Origin: UBA1231 sp045123185 | GTDB taxonomy: Bacteria; Bacillota_I; Bacilli_A; ML615J-28; CAG-313 | Direction: 5' to 3' | NCBI GenBank assembly: GCA_045123185.1 | Contig: JBGVIL010000026.1 | Span: 1 to 64,000, forward strand | Length of the DNA: 64,000 nt | In this document: piece after piece, positions 27,928 through 35,741 of the stretch | How positions within the stretch are numbered: the first letter of the stretch is position 1 | Layout: each line of letters begins with the position of its first letter | Notes under the pieces: generated by a model | Seen by the model: the letters and a program-made list of their open reading frames with translations, nothing else | Told to the model about the DNA's origin: nothing | Database searches by the model: none | Position numbers and translations under genes: made by a program

Positions 27928-28842
27928 ATGTTTATAAATATAATTTCAATATTTTGTTTTATCTTGCTTTTTATTTATGGTATTAATGTTTTGACATCTT
28001 TTTTAGAAAGCTATTTTTTAAATAAATCCAAATTACATTATAGTAAATTAAGTAATATATATGTATCTTTTATATTTGGTACTTTAATTACTTTTTTAAC
28101 ACAATCTTCTTCTGCAATAACAGCGATTATGATTGCTTTCTTAAATGCTAAACAAATTAAACTTAAAAATGCTATAGCTGTAATGCTTGGAGCAAACATT
28201 GGCACAACATTTACTTCATTAATTACAAGCTTTAGTTTAGATCAATATAGTTATATTATTTTAGGAGTTGGTCTTTTTTTAAGTTTATTAAAAAAAACAA
28301 ACAATATTTCAAAGTTTTTTATTGGACTTGGATTTATTTTTTATAGTTTGTTTTGTTTAAAAAATACATTAGCTGTTGTTTTTGACAACATTGAATATAT
28401 ATATTTTCTTAAATATGCGAACAACAATGTTATATTAAGTACCTGGAATGGAATATTATTAAGTGGTCTTTTACAATCTTCATCTGTTACAATTGCCATA
28501 ACACAATTATGTGCAACTAATGGATCAATTTCTGTCTTGTCAGGTATATGTGTAATACTAGGGTCAAACATTGGTACAACTTTTACCGGTTTGATTTGTT
28601 CTTTAAAATCTTCATACGAAAGTAAACTACTAGCAATTTCACACTTAATAATAAATGTTTTAGGTGTTTTTGTTATTTTACCTTTTGTTAAATATTTTGT
28701 ACGCATAAAATATAACAACGTTTCTTTATTTTTAAGTTTAATACATATATTCTTCAATATCATTAGTTGTAGCGTTGCGTTATTTTTTATAAACCAAATT
28801 ATCAAACTTTCTAAATTACTCGTAAAAAAGAACCTAATTTAA
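27928..28842 (+). CDS. Na/Pi-cotransporter family membrane protein
   Basis: A 304-residue protein with about eight hydrophobic helices and the paired signature of the Na/Pi cotransporter (SLC34/NptA) family: TQSSSAITAIMIAFL near 52-66 and, in the inverted repeat, LQSSSVTIAITQL near 186-198. Each is followed by a GANIGTT/GSNIGTT motif. It lacks the PhoU-like C-terminal domain of longer homologues. It is transcribed alone, divergent from dnaX, and has no recognisable Shine-Dalgarno before its ATG. Substrate assumed phosphate with sodium; direction of transport not readable. Confidence 0.85.
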   Translation: MFINIISIFCFILLFIYGINVLTSFLESYFLNKSKLHYSKLSNIYVSFIFGTLITFLTQSSSAITAIMIAFLNAKQIKLKNAIAVMLGANIGTTFTSLITSFSLDQYSYIILGVGLFLSLLKKTNNISKFFIGLGFIFYSLFCLKNTLAVVFDNIEYIYFLKYANNNVILSTWNGILLSGLLQSSSVTIAITQLCATNGSISVLSGICVILGSNIGTTFTGLICSLKSSYESKLLAISHLIINVLGVFVILPFVKYFVRIKYNNVSLFLSLIHIFFNIISCSVALFFINQIIKLSKLLVKKNLI

Positions 28843-28851
28843 AAAATTAGG
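28833..28851 (-). terminator. terminator of the stomatin operon
   Basis: Stem CCTAATTT/AAATTAGG. On the minus strand it is followed by TTCTTTTTT, terminating the 30743-28862 operon. It overlaps the last codons of the convergent Na/Pi gene and may weakly serve it too. Confidence 0.75.
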
Positions 28852-28861
28852 CTCTTACTTT

Positions 28862-29875
28862 TTATTTCTTTTCATCAGTAACTATTTCTTTTAATGAAGC
28901 TGCAACTCCGGCTAAACCTTGTAAGTTTGATGGAACAATAATTTTAGTTGATTGTCCATTAGCCATAACGCCTAATGCGTCATATGCTTTTAAAGTTAAT
29001 ACACCTTCATCTACTTGAACAGATTTAATCATTGCTAAACCTTCTGCTTGTGCTTTGTTAACTGCAAGAATAGATTGAGCTTGACCTTCTGCTTCTCTAA
29101 TTAATGCTTCTTTTTTAGCTTCTGCTTTTAAGATTTCTGATTCTTTTTGGGCTTCAGCCTTTAAGATTTCTGATTCTTTTAAACCTTCTGCCTTTAAAAT
29201 AGCAGCTCGTTTTTCCCCTTCAGCAAGTAAGATTGCTTCACGTCTTTCACGTTCAGCACGCATTTGTTTTTCCATTGCATCACGAATATCTTTTGGTGGC
29301 ATAATATTCTTAACTTCAACACGAATTACTTTAATTCCCCATGGATCAGTAGCTTCATCTAGAATTTCACGCATTTTAGTATTAACAATTTCTCTACTTG
29401 TCAAAGCCTCATCAAGATCTAATTCACCCATAATATTACGAAGTGTTGTAGCAGTTAAATTATCTAAAGCTTTAATTGGTTTTGAAACACCATATACATA
29501 TGCTTTTGGATCAGTTATTTGGAAATAAACAACCGCGTCAATTTGCATTGTAACATTATCTTTTGTAATAACTGGTTGTGGATCAAAATCAATAACTTGT
29601 TCTTTTAAATTTACAATCCCAATTTTTCTTGGTGTATCTAGTTTTGACATTGGAACCACTGGTGCAGATACATCTACAGCAACCTTATCAAAGAAAGGGA
29701 CTAAAAAGTGAATACCGGTTCCCCAAGTCGCGTGGTGTCTACCTAATCTTTCAATAACATACGCTTGTGTTTGTGGAACAATTTTAATATTTGAAATGAT
29801 AATAATAACTAGAATAAAAAGTAATGCAGCTACTCCTAATAAAATAGCTTGCCCAGCATTAAGTGCTAAAATCAT
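28862..29875 (-). CDS. SPFH/stomatin-like membrane protein (QmcA type)
   Basis: A 337-residue membrane scaffold-type protein: one N-terminal helix (~10-30), an SPFH domain (VPQTQAYVIERLGRHHATW near 34-52, MQIDAVVYFQITDPKAY near 108-124), then an Ala/Glu/Lys coiled coil (~215-280) with repeated KAEGLKESEIL-type units, and a hydrophobic C-terminal segment. SPFH proteins organise membrane microdomains and protease regulators. It follows an NfeD-family gene by 12 nt; this NfeD-SPFH pairing is widespread in bacteria. Confidence 0.93.
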   Translation of the reverse strand: MILALNAGQAILLGVAALLFILVIIIISNIKIVPQTQAYVIERLGRHHATWGTGIHFLVPFFDKVAVDVSAPVVPMSKLDTPRKIGIVNLKEQVIDFDPQPVITKDNVTMQIDAVVYFQITDPKAYVYGVSKPIKALDNLTATTLRNIMGELDLDEALTSREIVNTKMREILDEATDPWGIKVIRVEVKNIMPPKDIRDAMEKQMRAERERREAILLAEGEKRAAILKAEGLKESEILKAEAQKESEILKAEAKKEALIREAEGQAQSILAVNKAQAEGLAMIKSVQVDEGVLTLKAYDALGVMANGQSTKIIVPSNLQGLAGVAASLKEIVTDEKK

Positions 29876-29887
29876 ATTTTTTTCCTC

Positions 29888-30367
29888 CTATTTGATTTCA
29901 ATTTCTTCGACTACATCAACAATTAATTTATTTCCAACTATTTCTTTAACAACAACTGCTTCTCCAACTTTTATTTCTTTATTAGTAGAAGACACAGCTG
30001 TCCATAATTGAAAATCAATTTTGATTTCACCTTTGTTATCAGGTAATATATCTTTTGTTACTTTACCTGTCATGCCAATAAGTTTATCAGCATTTGTTTT
30101 TACTTCAGTATTTAATGTTAATTTCTTTGCTAAAGGTCTTGTTGCTAACACTAAAGCAAAAGAAATTCCTGCGGCCATTAATAATTGCCAATATACTTCC
30201 CATTTTAACAGAGCCGCAACAATACCCATAATAGCTCCTGCAGCAAACCAAATTGATACTAATTGAGCCGTTTGTTCTTCTAAAATAATTGCAATTGCTA
30301 TTACAATTACCCAGATAATGATCATTGTAATTTGAGTAGTTTGACTAATACTTAAAAAGTTAAGCAT
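29888..30367 (-). CDS. NfeD-family membrane protein
   Basis: A 159-residue protein with hydrophobic helices at about 14-33, 35-52 and 55-75, and a C-terminal soluble OB-fold domain (LIGMTGKVTKDILP near 90, then AVVVKEIVGNKLIVDVVE). This is the short NfeD1b-like form, which works with the adjacent SPFH partner. Its start overlaps the end of the upstream gene by 8 nt. Confidence 0.88.
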   Translation of the reverse strand: MLNFLSISQTTQITMIIIWVIVIAIAIILEEQTAQLVSIWFAAGAIMGIVAALLKWEVYWQLLMAAGISFALVLATRPLAKKLTLNTEVKTNADKLIGMTGKVTKDILPDNKGEIKIDFQLWTAVSSTNKEIKVGEAVVVKEIVGNKLIVDVVEEIEIK

Positions 30368-30743
30368 ACATTCCCTCCTTTACATCAACAATTAACATCT
30401 TTTCTCCGGTATTCCATTTTGCGCTAAACTTATAAGCTAATTGTTTTGAAAAATCAAAATTATATAATTCTTTTAATTCGTCAACAATTTTTTTGCCAGT
30501 TATTCTGCCATAACTTGGTTTAATGTTTATTTTATAAAGTCTAGCTTTATCTATACCTAGAGATTCTGCTTCTTCTTTATTAACCTTTTTTATAACAATT
30601 TTGTTTTCTTCTAACTCTACTCCAATAGCTATCGCGTAAGCATCTAAAAAATAATCTGCGGCTTTTTTACTTAGCCTAATATTATTCTCATAAATTGTTA
30701 CTGCGCCTAATGAATCATCTTTTGTAATCCATTTTATTTTCAT
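30360..30743 (-). CDS. hypothetical protein in the NfeD-SPFH operon
   Basis: A 127-residue soluble protein I do not recognise. It has two similar-looking halves (IYENNIRLSKKAADYFLDAY near 18 and INIKPSYGRITGKKIVDEL near 72), each a strand followed by a helix, so an internal duplication is possible. There is no signal peptide or membrane segment. It is first in the operon, has a perfect promoter and an AAGGAGG site, and overlaps nfeD by 8 nt, so it is expected to be made with these membrane proteins. Function unknown. Confidence 0.8.
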   Translation of the reverse strand: MKIKWITKDDSLGAVTIYENNIRLSKKAADYFLDAYAIAIGVELEENKIVIKKVNKEEAESLGIDKARLYKINIKPSYGRITGKKIVDELKELYNFDFSKQLAYKFSAKWNTGEKMLIVDVKEGMYA

Positions 30744-30763
30744 AAATACCTCCTTACATATAT

Positions 30764-30792
30764 ATTATATTACAATTTATTTAAGTTGTCAA
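30764..30792 (-). promoter_or_regulatory. promoter of the NfeD-SPFH operon
   Basis: Perfect TTGACA (30787-30792), 17-bp spacer, TATAAT (30764-30769) on the minus strand. It is divergent from the promoter at 30864. Confidence 0.88.
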
Positions 30793-30863
30793 CACAAAAT
30801 GTATAAAAATGTATTAAATGTATTTTTATGTTTCTGAATTTAATGTGAATTTATATTTTTTTC

Positions 30864-30892
30864 TTGAAATAATTTGAATTAAATGTTATAAT
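30864..30892 (+). promoter_or_regulatory. promoter of the orphan membrane protein gene
   Basis: TTGAAA (30864-30869), 17-bp spacer, TATAAT (30887-30892), 25 bp before the ATG at 30918. It overlaps the ATG at 30891, which rules that start out. Confidence 0.85.
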
Positions 30893-30917
30893 GCTTAATG
30901 AAAAAAAGAGGTGTTTT

Positions 30918-31952
30918 ATGAAAATTAAAAAATTAATAATTTTGTTAATTGCCATAATTGTCCCTTTAACAATAACTACTCTAATTGGGTTATATGCATA
31001 CGGGACAGTTGGGGGATGGACAGGAAACCAAGAAAAGTTTGTTAACGAAATATTTTATGCTAATCAAACAAACGAAAATTCTATTTCTAATTATGTGAAA
31101 TTTAACTCACAAAAATACAAAAATCATACTAATAATATTAAACTATATAAAGATTATACAGCTGAAGATTTAGAAACTATTGCTCCAACAAATGGATCAT
31201 TCCAAATTGATGGTATGTCTTTCTCTTTATATAACTTTTTAAGTCAAGAGGAAGACTTTAGTGCTTTCCATTATGATTTTATTTATTTCAACATTGACAA
31301 CACATTAATTAATCCTGAAAACATTGTTGTAATCTTTGTTGAAGAAGATGGTTCTGATTCTGTAGAAAACTTGAAATTAGCAATTGATCAATTCCAAGAT
31401 GATTTTATTGAAAATGATGAACCTTCTGTTTATTCAAGCGTTTCATCAAAACTTACTGCAAACGTATTATTTACTACTGGTTCTCCATTAAATGACGTTA
31501 ATGGTAAAGGTGTTCAAAAAACTGATGGAACATTCACAACTCCTTATCTTTATTCATCAAACTTCTTACAATATCAATACGTATTAATGGATGAAGCAGG
31601 AGGACAACTTGTTTCTACTAAAAAATTCACCGATTTATCATCATGTTCTTTTGCTTTATTAGAACTTTCATATGATAAAAACAAAGCTGCTGATACTGTT
31701 GAAGTACTTACTACTGGACAAATTTCAAATATCAAAGGAACTGCTGATGAATATATCAAAGCAAATCCTGATATGCAACAAGGTTATGGGTTAAACGCTG
31801 ATAAAGCTTTAACTAACGCAGGATACTTTGGGTATATTTGGCCTACTATTTTATGGCAAACAGGTATTGCTGCAGTAGTTACTGGTGTATTTGGTTTCTT
31901 ATTCTATAAAACTTGGACATATGAAGATCCAAACAAAAAAGAAAAACGTTAG
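30918..31952 (+). CDS. unknown bitopic membrane protein with large extracellular domain
   Basis: A 344-residue protein with an N-terminal hydrophobic helix (~4-28), a ~270-residue extracellular region rich in Asn, Ser and aromatic residues, a second helix near 310-333, and the short basic tail PNKKEKR. I recognise no family and see no catalytic motif. The start at 30918 follows AGAGGTG. It is monocistronic, with a good promoter and a perfect terminator, so it is probably well expressed. The topology suggests both ends in the cytoplasm and a surface-exposed loop. Confidence 0.85.
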   Translation: MKIKKLIILLIAIIVPLTITTLIGLYAYGTVGGWTGNQEKFVNEIFYANQTNENSISNYVKFNSQKYKNHTNNIKLYKDYTAEDLETIAPTNGSFQIDGMSFSLYNFLSQEEDFSAFHYDFIYFNIDNTLINPENIVVIFVEEDGSDSVENLKLAIDQFQDDFIENDEPSVYSSVSSKLTANVLFTTGSPLNDVNGKGVQKTDGTFTTPYLYSSNFLQYQYVLMDEAGGQLVSTKKFTDLSSCSFALLELSYDKNKAADTVEVLTTGQISNIKGTADEYIKANPDMQQGYGLNADKALTNAGYFGYIWPTILWQTGIAAVVTGVFGFLFYKTWTYEDPNKKEKR

Positions 31953-31970
31953 AAATTTCTAACGTTTTTT
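31942..31970. terminator. bidirectional terminator between orphan membrane gene and asnS
   Basis: Perfect inverted repeat AACGTTAGAAA/TTTCTAACGTT with flanking A and T runs; serves the plus-strand gene and the convergent asnS. Confidence 0.88.
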
Positions 31971-31978
31971 TATTTCTA

Positions 31979-33367
31979 TTAAAATTCGCAATTTCTTGGA
32001 GTACGAGGGAACGGAATAACATCTCTGATGTTGTCAACACCTGTTAAATACATAATTAATCTTTCAAATCCCATTCCAAATCCTGAGTGAACACAACCAC
32101 CATATCTTCTTGTATCTAAATACCAATCGATTCCGGCTTTATCTACATGCATTTGTTCCATGCGGGCTAATAGTTTTTCAAGATTTTCTTCTCTTTGTGA
32201 TCCACCCATTAGTTCACCAGCTTGTGGTACAACCAAATCAACGGCCGCAACTGTTTTGTTATCGTCGTTTAATTTCATATAATATGCTTTAATATCTTTA
32301 GGCCAATCTGTAATAAATACTGGTCCATTAAAATAATCAGTAATATATCTTTCGTGTTCTTTGGCAATATCATCTTCATAAGATGGTTCAAATTCCCACT
32401 TAACTTTTGCTTGTTTTAAGATATCAACTACATCATGATGCGTAATTCTAACAAATTTACTATTTAATAAGTTTTCAATTTTACTTAATAGCCCTTTTTC
32501 TACAAACTTGTCACAGAATTCCATTTCTTCTTTACAATGTTCTAATACATATTTAACTACAAATTTTAACATTTCTTCTTCGATATCCATTAAACCAGTT
32601 AAATCACAAAATGCCATTTCTGGTTCAATCATCCAAAATTCATTTGCGTGAATCTTAGTATTTGAGTTTTCAGTTCTAAACGTTGGCCCAAATGTATATA
32701 TATCTGCAAAAGCCATGGCAAATGTTTCACCTTGTAATTGTCCAGAACCTGTAATAAACGCTTGTTTTCCAAACAAATCTTTTGAGTAATCTAATGTTCC
32801 GTCTTCTGTATATGGTAAGTCTTTCATATTTAAAGTTGTAATTTTAAACATTTGATCACTACCTTCACAGTCTGCACATGTAATAAGCGGTGTATGAACA
32901 TATATATATCCACGTTCTTGGAAATAAGTATGAATTGCGTGAGCCGCAACACTTCTTATTCTAAATATAGCAGAAAATAAATTTGTTCTAGGTCTTAAGT
33001 GTGCTACTTCTCTTAAGAATTCTCTAGTGTGTCTTTTTGGCTGAATAGGGTAGTTTTCAGGGCAGTCCCCTAATAAGATTACACTTGTTGCGTGAACTTC
33101 TAATGGTTGCTTCATTTCGGGCGTTAAAACGACTTTCCCAACAACACAAACTGATACACCAACACGATATTTCGAAATCTCTTCAAAATTATCTAGTTTG
33201 TTATCATATACTACTTGTAAATTATCAAAATATGATCCATCATTAATATTTAAAAAACCAAATTGAGCTTGAGCTCTATTTGTTCTAACCCAACCACACA
33301 ATGTTACACTTTGTTCTTTATAACTATCTTTTTCTTTAAATAGTTGTTTGATTCTAATTCTTTTCAT
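31979..33367 (-). CDS. asnS: asparaginyl-tRNA synthetase
   Basis: Charges tRNA-Asn. The 462-residue class IIb enzyme has the N-terminal OB-fold anticodon domain (VTLCGWVRTNRAQAQFGFLN near 21-40), motif 2 FGPTFRTENSNT near 225, IEPEMAFCDL near 245, and motif 3 GFGMGFERLIMYLTG near 430 with IPFPRTPRN at the end. A direct AsnRS means Asn-tRNA need not be made by amidation. It is controlled by a T-box with an Asn specifier codon. Confidence 0.97.
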   Translation of the reverse strand: MKRIRIKQLFKEKDSYKEQSVTLCGWVRTNRAQAQFGFLNINDGSYFDNLQVVYDNKLDNFEEISKYRVGVSVCVVGKVVLTPEMKQPLEVHATSVILLGDCPENYPIQPKRHTREFLREVAHLRPRTNLFSAIFRIRSVAAHAIHTYFQERGYIYVHTPLITCADCEGSDQMFKITTLNMKDLPYTEDGTLDYSKDLFGKQAFITGSGQLQGETFAMAFADIYTFGPTFRTENSNTKIHANEFWMIEPEMAFCDLTGLMDIEEEMLKFVVKYVLEHCKEEMEFCDKFVEKGLLSKIENLLNSKFVRITHHDVVDILKQAKVKWEFEPSYEDDIAKEHERYITDYFNGPVFITDWPKDIKAYYMKLNDDNKTVAAVDLVVPQAGELMGGSQREENLEKLLARMEQMHVDKAGIDWYLDTRRYGGCVHSGFGMGFERLIMYLTGVDNIRDVIPFPRTPRNCEF

Positions 33368-33369
33368 AA

Positions 33370-33632
33370 ATCCTCCTAATAAAAAAAGTCCTCTTTCTAT
33401 AAGAAAAAGGACGAAATTAATTCCGTGTTACCACCTTAATTCACATATATCATATATGTGCACTCATTATCTGTTAACGCCAGCAACGGATAGTTCTACT
33501 AAGCATTATGCTTTTCTTCTATCTCTCATAGGTGTTCTTTCTTAAACTCCTTACTTTAAGTTTCCACTATCCTTAAATCACTATGGTTGGTTTGTTTAAT
33601 ACTTTTCCTAATCATCGATTTATTATTAATAC
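33370..33632 (-). promoter_or_regulatory. T-box riboswitch, Asn-specific, for asnS
   Basis: On the minus strand the leader contains the T-box core AAGGTGGTAACACGG (complement at about 33422-33436) and a terminator with stem GTCCTTTTTC/GAAAGAGGAC and seven Ts (about 33381-33411). A candidate specifier AAC lies at 33534-33536, in the context AAC-ACC that matches the usual specifier loop and encodes Asn. Uncharged tRNA-Asn should favour the antiterminator. Confidence 0.92.
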
Positions 33633-33638
33633 TATTAA

Positions 33639-33667
33639 AGTATATATTTTAATAGACTTTTTGTCAA
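33639..33667 (-). promoter_or_regulatory. asnS promoter
   Basis: TTGACA (33662-33667), 17-bp spacer, TATACT (33639-33644). It lies only 14 bp from the mnmE stop codon, so asnS is transcribed separately. Confidence 0.85.
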
Positions 33668-33680
33668 GAAAAAATCTCAT

Positions 33681-35054
33681 TTATTTTCCTAAACAGAAGT
33701 TTTTGAATAAATTATCCAAAAGCTCAGTATCTTTTACGTCACCTAATATTTCGCCAAGAGATACCCATGCGTCTTTAATTGATAATTCGATAAAATCAAT
33801 AAATTGACCCTCATTAATTTCATCAATAGCTTTTAATAAGCTTATTCTTGCTTGTTTTAATCTTTCTATTTGTCGTGCGTTAGTAATATATATATTGGAA
33901 TTTATATTAATACCGTTTTTAAATACTACACTGCTGATTTTGTTCTGTAGATTTTCTATTGTATTATAATCTTTAGTTGATATTAAAACAGGATCATCAA
34001 TTTGTGATAAATCTATTTTAAGTTCTAGATCGTTTTTATTAACAATATATATATGGTTTTTTTCTTTGACTGAATCCATTATTTGAAAGTCTTCCTCACT
34101 AAGTTCCCTACTTCCATCAAAAATCATTAATACTAGATCTGCAAATTCAATTTTTTCTTTACTTCTTTCAACACCGATTTGTTCAACAATATCTTTTGTT
34201 TCTCTAATTCCTGCAGTATCTATTAAATTTAAAATATAATTACCTAAAGAAAGTTTTGCTTCTATGACATCTCTTGTAGTACCTGGTATTTCTGTAACAA
34301 TTGCTTTGTTTTCTTGCAATAGTGCGTTCAATAAACTACTTTTGCCGACATTAGGTTTCCCAACAATTGCTGTATTAATACCTTCTTTAAGTTTTAAACC
34401 ATCTTTTGCGTTATCTAACAATATATTTATATTGTTTAAAACTTCGTTAATTATTGGTTTAATTTGATTATGAGTTAATTCTTCAACATCATCATATTCA
34501 GGATAATCAATGTTAACTGCTATTTGCATTATAACATTTAATAATTTATCTCTTTCAGATTTAATTTTGTTTGCAGTTTCTCCTAAAATACCTTGATTAG
34601 CTATTTTTAAAGCGTTTTTGTTTTCTGCATCTATGATATCCATAATTGCTTCAGCTTTTGTTAAGTCTATTCGACCATTCAAAAATGCTCTTTTGGTAAA
34701 TTCACCTGGTTCAGCAACTCGAGCACCAAGCAGAATCATTTGTTGATAAATCATTTCAGTTACTAATTGACCGCCATGACAATTAATTTCAACTAAATTT
34801 TCTTTAGTATACGTTTTTGGAGCTTTAAAAACACTAACAAGAACCTCATCGATAATCTCGTTTGATTCTGGATTATATATATATCCATAGTTAATAGTAT
34901 GACTTTTTACTTTATTTAAGTTTTTTCCTTTAAATGCTTTATTAACTATTTCAATTGCTTTTTCGCCGCTTAATCTTATAATTGAAATTGCTCCTCTACC
35001 AACAGTTGTAGATATTCCGACGATTGTATCTTCTAAAAAAGTATTACTATTCAT
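33681..35054 (-). CDS. mnmE: tRNA modification GTPase MnmE
   Basis: With MnmG it makes the cmnm5 modification at U34 of tRNAs. The 457-residue protein has the N-terminal tetrahydrofolate-binding domain, then the G domain: G1 GKPNVGKSSLLN near 225, G2 TTRDVIEAKL, G3 DTAGIRETKD near 270, G4 NKND near 335, and the C-terminal CLGK with the conserved Cys. MnmG is usually the neighbouring gene near oriC but is not in this window; asnS follows instead. Confidence 0.97.
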   Translation of the reverse strand: MNSNTFLEDTIVGISTTVGRGAISIIRLSGEKAIEIVNKAFKGKNLNKVKSHTINYGYIYNPESNEIIDEVLVSVFKAPKTYTKENLVEINCHGGQLVTEMIYQQMILLGARVAEPGEFTKRAFLNGRIDLTKAEAIMDIIDAENKNALKIANQGILGETANKIKSERDKLLNVIMQIAVNIDYPEYDDVEELTHNQIKPIINEVLNNINILLDNAKDGLKLKEGINTAIVGKPNVGKSSLLNALLQENKAIVTEIPGTTRDVIEAKLSLGNYILNLIDTAGIRETKDIVEQIGVERSKEKIEFADLVLMIFDGSRELSEEDFQIMDSVKEKNHIYIVNKNDLELKIDLSQIDDPVLISTKDYNTIENLQNKISSVVFKNGININSNIYITNARQIERLKQARISLLKAIDEINEGQFIDFIELSIKDAWVSLGEILGDVKDTELLDNLFKNFCLGK

Positions 35055-35085
35055 AATAACAAATCCTTTTCATCATGTTAAGTTT

Positions 35086-35114
35086 ATTATATCATAAATC
35101 ATTTTAAAGGGCAA
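35086..35114 (-). promoter_or_regulatory. mnmE promoter
   Basis: TTGCCC (35109-35114), 17-bp spacer ending TGA, TATAAT (35086-35091): extended -10 promoter. Confidence 0.7.
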
Positions 35115-35121
35115 GAAAAAG

Positions 35122-35145
35122 AAAATAAGGCTTTCGCCTTATTTT
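35122..35145 (-). terminator. terminator overlapping the jag stop codon
   Basis: Stem AAAATAAGGC/GCCTTATTTT, loop of four. The jag stop codon (35139-35141) lies inside the stem. The minus-strand tail is CTTTTTCTT. It ends the rpmH-rnpA-yidC-jag transcript. Confidence 0.85.
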
Positions 35146-35738
35146 TTCTTTGGTTCAATTATTAAACATCTGTTTGGTTCAACACCTTCAGAATGTGTTG
35201 TAACATCGTGCCATTCAGAAAGTTTATTGTGAATAACTTTTCTTTCATATGCATTCATCGCACGAAGTTTAACTGGGATTTTTGTTTTAGCTACTTCTTT
35301 AGCAACACGAGTTGCTAATTTTTCAAGATTTTCATCTCTTTTTTTACGATAATCACCAATATCAACTTTTACTATTAATCCGTTTTCTGTTTCAGGATCA
35401 AAATATCTATTTACGATTAAAGATGTTACGTATTGTAAAGCAGCTAATGTTTTAGATCCTTTACCAATTAATACTGCGTTTGCATCTTCAGTAGTGATTG
35501 AATATTCTACTACATTGTCACGCATTTTTCTTTCTACGTAACCTAAAATATTTGCTTCTCTTAAAAAGTTTTCTAAAAAATCTTTACCTTTTTTTACTGG
35601 GTTTGCGTCTACTAATACATGTATTTCAGTTTCTGAAATTTCATCAAAGTACATATCTTCTTTAGCAACACCTAATTCGCTAACCGCTAAAACTTCAACT
35701 TCTGCTAATGTTTTGCCTTCATATTTTTTCTCTTTCAT
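35139..35738 (-). CDS. jag: Jag/KhpB RNA-binding protein
   Basis: A 199-residue protein with the three family parts: N-terminal Jag domain (KTLAEVEVLAVSELGV), a KH domain near 105-130 (NAVLIGKGSKTLAALQYV, containing the GKxGxxL-type loop), and an R3H domain near 165-199 (MNAYERKVIHNKLSEWHDV, ending EPNRCLIIEPKKK). In Gram-positives KhpB works with KhpA in RNA binding and cell-wall/division control. It lies 3 nt after yidC, the classical order. Confidence 0.95.
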   Translation of the reverse strand: MKEKKYEGKTLAEVEVLAVSELGVAKEDMYFDEISETEIHVLVDANPVKKGKDFLENFLREANILGYVERKMRDNVVEYSITTEDANAVLIGKGSKTLAALQYVTSLIVNRYFDPETENGLIVKVDIGDYRKKRDENLEKLATRVAKEVAKTKIPVKLRAMNAYERKVIHNKLSEWHDVTTHSEGVEPNRCLIIEPKKK

Positions 35739-35741
35739 AAC

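Noticed and set aside
28341..28805. 154-codon frame antisense to the Na/Pi-type gene
   Set aside because: The plus-strand frame has clear family motifs; the antisense frame has none.
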